A stretch of 64,000 nt of DNA from contig NZ_JBMVQY010000003.1 in the NCBI RefSeq assembly GCF_049537125.1, positions 434,001 to 498,000 on the forward strand. Reading direction: 5' to 3'. The notes below the pieces were generated by a model, which was given only the letters and a program-made list of their open reading frames with translations, made no database searches and had not been told where the DNA came from. Numbering within the stretch: the first letter of the stretch is position 1; the number at the start of each line of letters is the position of its first letter. Shown in pieces: positions 24,614 through 32,623 of this stretch. The position numbers and the translations under genes are program-made. The stretch comes from Limisphaera sp026417315. GTDB lineage: Bacteria > Verrucomicrobiota > Verrucomicrobiia > Limisphaerales > Limisphaeraceae.

Positions 24614-25975
24614 TCAAACCTTTTCCGGATGGACCCACGGCTTGCGGCGCTCGCGCTCGAGATACTGGTTGGCTTCCGGATCGTCGGGGAAGATTTCCCG
24701 GACCGGGTCCCAGCGCAGGCGGCGACCGACCCAGCGGGCGATGTTGCCCAGGTGACAGACGGTGGCGGAGCGATGTCCGATCTCGACGTCCGCGTTGGGA
24801 CGCTGCCGGGTCTTGATGCAGTCGAGCCAGTTCTTCAGGTGATCGTCATTGAAGCCCCGCGGCCGACGACGCATCAGCTCGATGGCCAGCTCTTCCGGTT
24901 CGGATTCGACCCGGCCGCGATCCACGCGGAACTGACCGCGGTCGGTGATGAAAATGGCGCCGAAGCCGGGCGGCTTGGGGTTGTCGCTGGGTTCCAGCAC
25001 CACGCCGTTGGCGTACTTGAAGAACACGCGCGCCGCACTGCAGATGCGGTCGCCCCGGTCCTTTGGTTCCGGCTGGGTGTACACGGGCGGCTGCAGTTTT
25101 TCGCCCTCGATCCACACCTCCACCGGCCCGCTTTCGTCCATCCCCAGCGCCATTTGGATCATGTCGAAGCCATGCGAACCCCAGCCGGTCATCTCGCCGC
25201 CCGAGTAGGGGCGGAACGACAACCAACCCGGATTGGCCCGGGGCAGGTAGAGATCCTGGTGGTAGGGTACCACCGGCGTGGGGCCGCACCACATGTCCCA
25301 GTCGAGTCCGTCCGGGATTTTTTGGGCCGGCAACGCGCATTCCCAGGGAGTCGGGTAGTTCATGTACAAGACCTTCTGGATTTTGCCCCAGTCGCCGCGG
25401 CGCAGGGCCAGACAGGCCTCGATGTCCACCCACATGGAGCGTTGCTGACTGCCCACTTGGAAGACGCGATTGTATTTGCGCGCGGCCTGGACGATGAGGC
25501 GGCCGTCCCGAATGGTCAACGACACCGGCTTTTCGGCGTATACGTCCTTGCCGGCCTGACAGGCACTGATGCAGATGTAGGCGCGCCAGTGCTCCGGCGT
25601 GGCGGTGATGATCGCATCCACGTCGGACCGGTCCAGGACCCGGCGAAAGTCCTGATAGGCCTCGCCGCCGTGCTTCTGGGTGACGGCCTGGGCACGCGGC
25701 AGGTTCACGTCGGCCACGGCCACCAGCTGCGCTTCCGGCAGCCGGAGCAGACCCTGGAGCAGGTTGCCCGCCTGGCGGCCCATGCCGATGAAGGCGACGC
25801 CGATGCGTTCATTGGCACCCGGCCGGCCGGGTGCGCCCAGGACGCTGCGCGGCAGGATCTGCGGTGCTGCACAGGCGGCGGCCAACGCCACGCTGCGCCG
25901 TAAGAAGCTGCGGCGCGAGAGAGTTCGGGGCGGGGAATCCGGTGTGACGGGCGATGCACTGTTCGGTTCTTTCAT
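24614..25975 (-). CDS. Tat-exported Gfo/Idh/MocA family dehydrogenase
   Basis: A 453-residue NAD(P)-dependent oxidoreductase. The N-terminus has a twin-arginine signal (SRRSFLRRSVALAAACAAP), so it is exported folded with cofactor. The Rossmann domain begins GVAFIGMGRQAGN at about 59; the EKP motif is in KDVYAEKPVSL; the C-terminal substrate domain includes GGEMTGWGSHGFDMIQMALG and closes with DVEIGHRSATVCHLGN. Such periplasmic enzymes oxidise a sugar hydroxyl (often C3) or work as redox-closed glycosidases. The ATG at 25975 has AGGAAGG seven bases upstream. It is followed 5 bp later by the DUF6807 gene. Confidence 0.92.
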   Translation of the reverse strand: MKEPNSASPVTPDSPPRTLSRRSFLRRSVALAAACAAPQILPRSVLGAPGRPGANERIGVAFIGMGRQAGNLLQGLLRLPEAQLVAVADVNLPRAQAVTQKHGGEAYQDFRRVLDRSDVDAIITATPEHWRAYICISACQAGKDVYAEKPVSLTIRDGRLIVQAARKYNRVFQVGSQQRSMWVDIEACLALRRGDWGKIQKVLYMNYPTPWECALPAQKIPDGLDWDMWCGPTPVVPYHQDLYLPRANPGWLSFRPYSGGEMTGWGSHGFDMIQMALGMDESGPVEVWIEGEKLQPPVYTQPEPKDRGDRICSAARVFFKYANGVVLEPSDNPKPPGFGAIFITDRGQFRVDRGRVESEPEELAIELMRRRPRGFNDDHLKNWLDCIKTRQRPNADVEIGHRSATVCHLGNIARWVGRRLRWDPVREIFPDDPEANQYLERERRKPWVHPEKV

Positions 25976-26106
25976 GACCTTCCTCTTGCACACCTTTGGT
26001 GCTTCCGGGCGGGGGACAACATCCAACACTCGCTCGCACCGCGACCTGGAAACGTCCCGGGCGCGCGGGCCGATCAGCGTCCCACCAGCTCGGTCTCGAT
26101 AGTGTC

Positions 26107-26134
26107 AAAATGCGGCAAGGCTCCATGCCTTGCC
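26107..26134 (-). terminator. Terminator hairpin after the CusF-SCO1 gene
   Basis: On the minus strand GGCAAGG and CCTTGCC pair around a 7-base loop (26114-26134), followed by GCATTTTG with four T residues. It lies 60 bp beyond the stop of the SCO1-like gene and 130 bp before the dehydrogenase start, so it probably separates the two transcription units. Confidence 0.55.
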
Positions 26135-26194
26135 AATACAAACTTTGCCGGAACCTCGCCGCTTTCACGGGCGACGGCGTTGGGGACGGCGGGT

Positions 26195-27133
26195 TCAGCG
26201 GGTCGGGGGCCCGGGCGCCGCCGGATCCGCCGCTGGCCGGAGGGGATCGTGGGCTTCGAGGACGGCCTGGACCAGTTCCTCCGCCGTCCATTCGTTTCCT
26301 GGAAAAATGCGTCGAATGCGGCCTTCTGGATCCACCACGGCGGTCCGCAGGTTGTGTGCCCAGCCACCGTCTTCGCGCCAGAAGGTCAGCCCGAACTGCT
26401 CCGCCAGAGCGGTCACCTCGATCAGCGCGCCGGTGGCCAACGTGCAGTGGTTGGTGTCCGCCCCATGGGTCTGGCCGTAGGCCCGCAGCACCTCGGGAGT
26501 GTCGAACTCCGGGTCAAAGCTCACCACCAGGAAGTGCCAGCGTAACGAGGGATCCGCCAGGCTCCGCAGGCGGCGTTGGGCCTGCACCAGCAACTGCATG
26601 GTGCGCGGGCAGAACGTGGGAAAGGGACAACGCGTGTACAAGAAAGAGAGGACCAGGACCCGGCCTTGGAAATTGGTGGTGGAGATGGCCTGTCCCCATT
26701 GATTGGTGAGCGGATAGGGAGGCAAAAGGTCTCCGGGCTGCAGGGGGTCCACGTCGCGTACGACGCGAAACGGCCCGGTCAGGGGCAGTCGGTTGGTCGT
26801 GGCGGGAGCAACCTTCTCCAGCGACGTGATCCAGCCGTCGTCGTCGGTGACGCGGAGCCGAAACCGGATGGTGTCGCCGACGGACAAGCCCGTCAGCAGG
26901 TTCGTGTCGCGAACTGCAAATGGCATGGTCATGGCCCGCATGTAACCGGGGATCTCTTCGTGGCGGACGAGCAGGTTGCTGCGGGCCGGGTTCAGTTCCA
27001 GCACCACGCCCCGCACCTCGTATTCCCGGGACGGTCCGCCGGTGCGGTCGACAGACGAGGAGGTGGGACGCGAACATCCGGTCCAGAGCAGGAGCGGGAG
27101 CACGGTGACCACCCTGAGGAGAAAACCCTTCAC
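26195..27133 (-). CDS. CusF-SCO1 fusion lipoprotein (copper delivery)
   Basis: A 312-residue lipoprotein (LPLLLWTGC, Cys20). Residues about 38-115 form a CusF-like copper-binding barrel (VVLELNPARSNLLVRHEEIP, GYMRAMTMPFAVRD). Residues about 130-300 are a SCO1/SenC thioredoxin fold with copper cysteines C169 and C175 in TRCPFPTFCPRT and the ligand His260 (WAHNLRTAVVDP). SCO1 proteins deliver copper to the CuA site of cytochrome c oxidase. The start is a GTG at 27133 because no in-frame ATG precedes the lipoprotein signal at a sensible distance. No oxidase genes are nearby. Confidence 0.87.
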   Translation of the reverse strand: MKGFLLRVVTVLPLLLWTGCSRPTSSSVDRTGGPSREYEVRGVVLELNPARSNLLVRHEEIPGYMRAMTMPFAVRDTNLLTGLSVGDTIRFRLRVTDDDGWITSLEKVAPATTNRLPLTGPFRVVRDVDPLQPGDLLPPYPLTNQWGQAISTTNFQGRVLVLSFLYTRCPFPTFCPRTMQLLVQAQRRLRSLADPSLRWHFLVVSFDPEFDTPEVLRAYGQTHGADTNHCTLATGALIEVTALAEQFGLTFWREDGGWAHNLRTAVVDPEGRIRRIFPGNEWTAEELVQAVLEAHDPLRPAADPAAPGPPTR

Positions 27134-27413
27134 GCTTTTAGCATGGGCCGGGAATCCACCGCGCACAAGCTCCGGTTGAGGCTCTGCCGGAGGGGGTCGT
27201 CCGTTGCCGGCTGCCTTTGGGGGCTGCGAAGGGGCAACGTTCCGGCTTCTGCTCCCTTCGAGGGGACGCGGATTCGAGATCGCCACCGGCTCGGGAATGC
27301 GCGGGTGCGCGGCTGCGGCGCAGCACAGGCGGAGGATCGGCCCCACTTTTCCTCGGCGGGCCGCTGCCGACGCAGACAGGCGGTTGGATTTCCGAAAAGC
27401 GCTGCGGATCGGC

Positions 27414-29537
27414 TCAAGGTTGTTGCGGCACCAGTTTCAGGTAGTCGAGGCCGAACATTCCCTTGGGCTCGGCTTTCGGGTGGTGGCCCACGAGGGTGAT
27501 CGTCAGTGTCTGGGATCCGGCGGCCAGCTCGTGGATGCCGAGCGACAGGAGGTCGTGCGCCACGCCGGGATGGTAGCGATCAAACTCTCCGGCCGGCTTG
27601 CCGGCGATCTCGAGTCGCACCCGGGCGTAATCCGGAGCTTTGGTGAGGCCGGCGAGGACTTCGTGACGACCCGCCGAGGCCACGGGAAACTCCAGCACCA
27701 GTTGGTCGCCGGGTTTGCCGAACTTCCACCACAATTGGGCATCGTTGCTCCAGCCGATGCCGTCGATGATCTGGACCTCCGTTTCTCCGCCGGTTTTTCC
27801 CAACAGGCGCAGTTCTTCGCCCTCGAGCGCTCCGGGGACACGCACGATCTCCACCACGTCGGTTCGTTGGCGGGCCACCGGCAGGGCCGCCGTGGTCGGG
27901 TCCGGCTCGATGTTCCAACGGGCACCGGGACGGGCATACCAAAAGGTGGTGGGGGCATAGTTGAGCCGGGTTTTGCGCCAGTGCCACAGCTCCATGTCGA
28001 ATCGCAACGAGCGCTGGAACGGGATGGCGTCGAGGCTGCGGTATCGGCTGTTGACGGTCAGGCCGGGATGAAAGTTCCCCTCGCCGATCGGCTGGGCGTG
28101 GAACGGCGCCTCAAAGAACTCCGGGCGGCACCAGGCGTACCCGTAGTAGTCTTCGGTGCCGGTTCCGATGTGCGAAGGAAACGTCTCGCCGTCCACGTAG
28201 ATCTTTTCGTCGCCTTCACCCCACCAGGCGTCAGTGCCGTTGAACACGGTGAGCGTGTCTCCCGCGTATACGCCCCGACCCTGGATGGTGACGAAATTGA
28301 CGTCGTAAGCCCCTTCTCCGGGCTGGGTGGCACCGGCGCGGAAGGACGGGGCCTTCGTCAACTGATGCCAGGTGGCATGGAAGTACATCGAGCGATCGTC
28401 CCAGGACCAGGGACTGGTGACGACGCGGAACTGACGGACCTGGATGTTCTGGCGCCGGAGGTTGCGGAGGCGGAGGACGGCGCTTTGTTGGCAGGGCATG
28501 ACCCAGAAACAGCTCATCTCGCCGGCGGGCGTGACCTCGGTGTACCACGTCCGGTGTGGGGCGGAACGATAGCCGCGGCCGAAGAACTCGCCCACGGGAC
28601 ACCACACGGTCCGTCGGCCGTCGAACTCGATTTCGAGAATGGTGGAACGCAGTGCCTGCTCCGGGTCCTCGGCTTCCAGTTGAAGGGTGAGCTGGCGGAT
28701 GGCCCCCGGCTGTTTGAGTTCCAGAACCCGCGTTTCCCCGGGCAACAGCGGTCCGCTGGCCTGGTGAACCTGCCAGTCCGGCTGAGGTTGCACGCCAGAG
28801 GCCAACAGACGGCGCTGCACGCTGTCGAGTTTGGCGCGGAGCGCTTCCAGCTGGCCGCGATCGAAGGTTCGCACGGGCGTGCCCGGCGGGTAGCTGCGGT
28901 AATTGATCTGATAATAGAGGGCCTCCCCTTTGTGGGCGCCGGGATCGATGGGTGCGTCGGTGGTGTACGTGATTTTGCATCGCTTGGCGTAGGGGATGGG
29001 CAGGTAGAGATTGTGGCCGCGCTGCTCGTACGGGGTCCGGGGTGAGACGCCCTGGGACAGGGGACCTTCCACCAGCCCTCCGCCGTCCAGGATCTCCGAA
29101 ATCGCGCCTTCGATGGCCGGGGATGGGGCGCCGTCGAGATAGAATCGGAGTTTGCCATTGGAAAAGTTCTTGCCGCCGGGGCCGTGCCACGTTGCCCAGA
29201 ACCGGACGACGGCTCCCGGGCCCTCGACGTCCATCAGAACGTACTCGGTTTGTCCGTCCCGCGGCTCCTGCCGGATAAAGAAGCTGCGGTCCATGTTGGC
29301 GAACCATCCCGGCCGGTCGGGGGCCACCGTGGCGCGGTCATAGCTGCTGGCCTGCCGGCAGGTGTAGGGCGGATCGGGCCAACGGGCCAGGGCAGCGCGA
29401 TCCACCATTTCGTCGAGCAGCGTTTCCAAAGAGACCACGGAGGCGGATCCGGCGAGCCGGCACGAGAGATACAAACTCCATGCCAGCCCTGCCCAAAGGG
29501 CCGCGCGTGGCACGGGCAAAGATGGGTTGGTGCGCAT
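27414..29537 (-). CDS. DUF2961 / GH172-family secreted protein
   Basis: A 707-residue exported protein (signal ALWAGLAWSLYLSCRLAGSA). The DUF2961 core covers about 20-400: SFFIRQEPRDGQTEYVLMDV, GAVVRFWATW, and DAWWGEGDEKIYVDG followed by GTGTEDYYGYAWCRPEFF and FRFDMELWHW-like features. DUF2961 proteins are now classified as GH172; characterised members act on difructose anhydride or arabinofuranosides through alternately assembled active sites. The C-terminal ~150 residues look like an added beta-sandwich (GRHEVLAGLTKAPDYARVRL). Start ATG 29537 has no strong ribosome binding site. Divergent from the AraC-type regulator at 30047. Confidence 0.88.
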   Translation of the reverse strand: MRTNPSLPVPRAALWAGLAWSLYLSCRLAGSASVVSLETLLDEMVDRAALARWPDPPYTCRQASSYDRATVAPDRPGWFANMDRSFFIRQEPRDGQTEYVLMDVEGPGAVVRFWATWHGPGGKNFSNGKLRFYLDGAPSPAIEGAISEILDGGGLVEGPLSQGVSPRTPYEQRGHNLYLPIPYAKRCKITYTTDAPIDPGAHKGEALYYQINYRSYPPGTPVRTFDRGQLEALRAKLDSVQRRLLASGVQPQPDWQVHQASGPLLPGETRVLELKQPGAIRQLTLQLEAEDPEQALRSTILEIEFDGRRTVWCPVGEFFGRGYRSAPHRTWYTEVTPAGEMSCFWVMPCQQSAVLRLRNLRRQNIQVRQFRVVTSPWSWDDRSMYFHATWHQLTKAPSFRAGATQPGEGAYDVNFVTIQGRGVYAGDTLTVFNGTDAWWGEGDEKIYVDGETFPSHIGTGTEDYYGYAWCRPEFFEAPFHAQPIGEGNFHPGLTVNSRYRSLDAIPFQRSLRFDMELWHWRKTRLNYAPTTFWYARPGARWNIEPDPTTAALPVARQRTDVVEIVRVPGALEGEELRLLGKTGGETEVQIIDGIGWSNDAQLWWKFGKPGDQLVLEFPVASAGRHEVLAGLTKAPDYARVRLEIAGKPAGEFDRYHPGVAHDLLSLGIHELAAGSQTLTITLVGHHPKAEPKGMFGLDYLKLVPQQP

Positions 29538-30046
29538 GGTTCGACGGGTCGAAACCCTGCCATGCACTCGCGCGACCGGGCAACAGCAAAAGTGGGATTC
29601 CGTGGCCCGGACCGGAGGGTCGTGGTGCCCGAGGGTTTGCAGAAGGGCGCGTGCACTGCGGGCTCCCGAAGAAAGGACCGGCAGCCGGGGGCTGGCACCA
29701 CAGAACTGCCATGCGCCCATTGTGTCTGCGCCGAAGCTTTTGGCCCGGTGTGTGGATCTCTTCCGGATGTGGCCGCGGTTCACGGAAAACCACGACATGC
29801 CTCAGGGCGCCTTGGACGGATCGGCAAAGCCCGCGGCTCCCGGTCCGATGCGCCACTTGGATTCTCGCGCCAGGGGCACCGCGCGGGCTTTTGTGTTTGA
29901 CCGGCGGGGTTGGCGGTCGCGCCGTGCGGATTCGAGGCGGGGTTATTGGTGCCCGATGAACCACGTCGAATTCCGTCGGAGGGTTCCGTTGTCGGGAACT
30001 GCGCGCGGGATGGACAAGGCTGCGGCGGCTTTGTTAAGAGTCGGAC
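29538..30046. other. Divergent intergenic region, likely shared control region
   Basis: About 500 bp between the GH172-type gene (minus) and the araC-type gene (plus). No coding frame is convincing. It should contain both promoters and any operator for the AraC regulator. I cannot identify a repeat or promoter confidently; AAGAG upstream of 30047 is the regulator's ribosome binding site. Confidence 0.4.
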
Positions 30047-31003
30047 ATGCCGCTGCGGCGTGATCAAGCCAGCAATCTGACCTTTGCGGAGCCGTCCCGG
30101 GTGGCGCGCCGTTTGTTGTGGCACATGTATTCCATCGGATCGCGGCGGATCGAGCAGCCGGATCATCACGAGCCCTACGAGAAGCCGGGGGCTCATTTGT
30201 TTTGGGTGCAGTCGGGAGCGGGTTGGGTGGAGTACGCGGGGCGGCGCTGGACGTTGGAGCGGGGGTCGAAGGTGTGGCTTTTGGACATGAGTCGGCCCCG
30301 GACCTACGGCCCCCAGGAGGGGAGCCACCTGACAATCACCGGCGTGCGGTTCGGGGGACCGGGCCTGGAGTTCTGGCACGAAACCCTGGACTCCTCGGCC
30401 CAACCGGAGTTCGAGCTGAAGGAGCCGCAGCGGGCCCGCACCATCTATCAGAATCTGTGGCGGTTGGCGCGGCGCCGTCCGGTGGGTTGGGAGTGGCAGG
30501 TCCATGTCTGCATTAACGACCTGATGGGCCAGTTGCTGATGTCGCGCGGGCTCCTGGTCTCGCCGCAGAGCGAGCTGCCGGCGCCGGTGACCCGGGTGCT
30601 CAATGCCCTGGCCGCGAACCCCCTCAAGGACTGGAAGGCCCGCGAACTGGCCGCGGTGGCGCGGGTGAGTTATTCCGGGTTGCGGGCCCTGTTTCGCAAG
30701 AGCGGCCAGGGGACCATCCATCAAAATATTCAGCGGGTGCGCCTGGATCAGGCGCGATTGTTGCTGGCCGATCCGCGGCTGTCGATCAAGGACGTGGCGG
30801 CTCAACTGAATTTCTCCAGTGAGTTTTACTTCAGCCACTTCTTTCGCAAGCACACGGGCATGACCCCCAGCGAGTTTCGGCGGCGCTTGCAGCTGCCCGC
30901 GAACGCAGGGGTGGCCGGGCTGCCGGCGGCGAAAGCGGGGGCAATGTCCCGTTTGGACCTGCCCGATGGCTCTGCCGCCTCGGACGGGCACGTGTGGCGT
31001 TGA
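30047..31003 (+). CDS. AraC-family transcription regulator
   Basis: A 318-residue regulator. The N-terminal half is a cupin-like sensing domain (HHEPYEKPGAHLFWVQSGAG, then WTLERGSKVWLLDMSRPRTY). The C-terminal AraC/XylS DNA-binding domain, about 185-290, carries two helix-turn-helix units (WKARELAAVARVSYSGLRAL and SIKDVAAQLNFSSEFYFSHF) and ends FFRKHTGMTPSEFRRRL. Regulators of this type in Verrucomicrobia control sugar and polysaccharide use. Its divergence from the GH172 gene makes that gene the likely target. About 30 C-terminal residues after the HTH are low-complexity. Confidence 0.9.
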   Translation: MPLRRDQASNLTFAEPSRVARRLLWHMYSIGSRRIEQPDHHEPYEKPGAHLFWVQSGAGWVEYAGRRWTLERGSKVWLLDMSRPRTYGPQEGSHLTITGVRFGGPGLEFWHETLDSSAQPEFELKEPQRARTIYQNLWRLARRRPVGWEWQVHVCINDLMGQLLMSRGLLVSPQSELPAPVTRVLNALAANPLKDWKARELAAVARVSYSGLRALFRKSGQGTIHQNIQRVRLDQARLLLADPRLSIKDVAAQLNFSSEFYFSHFFRKHTGMTPSEFRRRLQLPANAGVAGLPAAKAGAMSRLDLPDGSAASDGHVWR

Positions 31004-31167
31004 GACGCCGGGAACAGCCCGCGGGTGGGGTGCACCTTGGTGTGACCGAGTTGCGAAGGAGGGCTCGCGGGCGCCCATGGCACCGCGCTGGTTCTGCACC
31101 TTGCAGATTCCCGAGGTGGCGGTTCTCGCAAATGGACCGCACAAACGGATCGCCGTGCAACCGGAGC

Positions 31168-31779
31168 TCAGGAGGGTTCCTCGGAGGGGCCCAAGGGAAC
31201 GGCTCGTTTGCGCCACACCTGCCAGCGTTCGCGCCCGGCAAAGACCGGCACGGAATCGAGTGCCGGTTCCTCTTCGATCCGCTCGAAGCGAGGTTCCACC
31301 AGCTGTCGGGCATCGGCCTCCGTCATCGGCCAGGGCGGGGGCTCGTCCTCGTGGCCGTACAGAAAGAACCCAAGCCACAGTCCGCCGGGCCTCAGACATT
31401 CCCAGACGCGCCGGATGCACTCGGGCCACCGATGCGGCGGCAGTGAGCACAAGAACGCCCGCTCATAGATCACGTCGAACGCTCTCTCGAACGGGCAGGT
31501 GAAAAAATCGGCCAGCACCACGCGCGAACCCAGATCACCCAGGACGGCGCGGGCCCGTTCCACGGAGGCTGGTGCGAAGTCCACCGCCAGGACATCCCAA
31601 CCGTACTCATGGAATGTGCGAACCTCATAGCCGGAACCGCAGCCGGGGATAAGGACTCGGGCGGGTTGCGGATTCCGTTGGAGCCATTGCACGAGTTGTT
31701 GCGGCGTCCGCCCGGCGTCCCAGGGGATGCGACCCTGCCGATATCGCCCGTTCCAAAACTCGATGTCCTCCGCATTCAT
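31168..31779 (-). CDS. TPMT-like SAM-dependent methyltransferase
   Basis: A class I methyltransferase of about 203 residues in the thiopurine methyltransferase (TPMT) family. Motif I is VLIPGCGSGYEV; the N-terminal FWNGRYRQGRIPWDAGRTPQ and the VIYERAFLCSLPPHRWPE segment are family hallmarks, as is GLWLGFFLYGHEDEPPPWPM. Bacterial homologues methylate small thiols or tellurium/selenium compounds; the substrate is unknown here. ATG 31779 is used; a GTG at 31806 would add nine residues. It converges with the AraC gene. Confidence 0.88.
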   Translation of the reverse strand: MNAEDIEFWNGRYRQGRIPWDAGRTPQQLVQWLQRNPQPARVLIPGCGSGYEVRTFHEYGWDVLAVDFAPASVERARAVLGDLGSRVVLADFFTCPFERAFDVIYERAFLCSLPPHRWPECIRRVWECLRPGGLWLGFFLYGHEDEPPPWPMTEADARQLVEPRFERIEEEPALDSVPVFAGRERWQVWRKRAVPLGPSEEPS

Positions 31780-31839
31780 GGGACCGAGATCAAAAATGGA
31801 CTGCACGCTCCGACCAGCGCCCCGCCGATCATAGAGCGG

Positions 31840-32572
31840 GATTGATCAACAAGACAGTCCCGACTGCCGGCGATGGCGGCAGAGAGCGGGTCCAGCAGGG
31901 CGGCGTGACCCAATTGCCAGGTCACCACGCCCAGCAGTGCGAGCGCGGCTGTGTTCAAACCGTCCGGGAACTTGCCCAACAGCGGCCAGCTTCGCAGCCG
32001 TGCTACCAGCGGCGCTTCCATGGGCCAGTGCCATCGCCCCGCCAGGTCTGGCCGGAGGAACGCGAGCAACACGTAATCACGACCAAACAGCATTGCGTCC
32101 ACCTTGAAGAAAGAAAGGAACATTGGTACCCAGCGCGGGCGTGGACGGCCCGGGAACTGCGGGTGCGGCCACGGCCCGAAAAGGCAGGAATCTTCACCGC
32201 CGTCGGCCGTCGGAACGTCCCGTTCGCGAAAGCAACGGCAGCAGCGCGCCCGTGCTGAAGAGGACGATGAGCTTGTGCACGCCGGCCGGGGCCAGCGCCG
32301 CAGGCAGGGCAGCCACCCGCGCTCAGCGGGGGCGACTTCGAGGCATGCCGCGCCAGCCCTCCCAGGGCACGAGCCACGACGGCCACCATGCCCGGTCGCA
32401 CTCCTCGCAGCAGGGCTTCCACGCAGGGCGACTTACCAGAGCAAAGATGGGCCCGGGCCGGGAGGGTGACCAAGGAAGCCGCCGGCACGACGAAGCAGAG
32501 GCCGGCCACCAGAAGTCCGGGGAAGCCGGCCCGACGCCAACCGGGAAGGCTGCTGAGGAACCAATGGTTCAA
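31840..32572 (-). pseudogene. chrA: Decayed chromate transporter gene (chrA)
   Basis: Pieces of both halves of a CHR-family chromate/anion transporter can be read in different frames on the minus strand. From 32572 downward: GWRRAGFPGLLVAGLCFVVP, then SPCVEALLRGVRPGMVAVVA. A frameshift follows (about 32310-32220 reads HKLIVLFSTGALLPLLSRTG in another frame). Then FLSFFKVDAMLFGRDYVLLA and FLRPDLAGRW, after which about 70 residues expected in ChrA are missing before PLLGKFPDGLNTAALALLGV and VTWQLGHAALLDPLSAAI. The beginning of the gene is also absent. Frameshifts plus deletion make this a pseudogene. Confidence 0.78.
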
Positions 32573-32623
32573 AACCGGATTCCACGGTTCCGCCTGGTCG
32601 CCTCGGACTGGGATCGAAGAAGC

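Noticed and set aside
31807..32623. Several short open frames proposed as small membrane proteins
   Set aside because: They are separate-frame pieces of one decayed chromate transporter gene.
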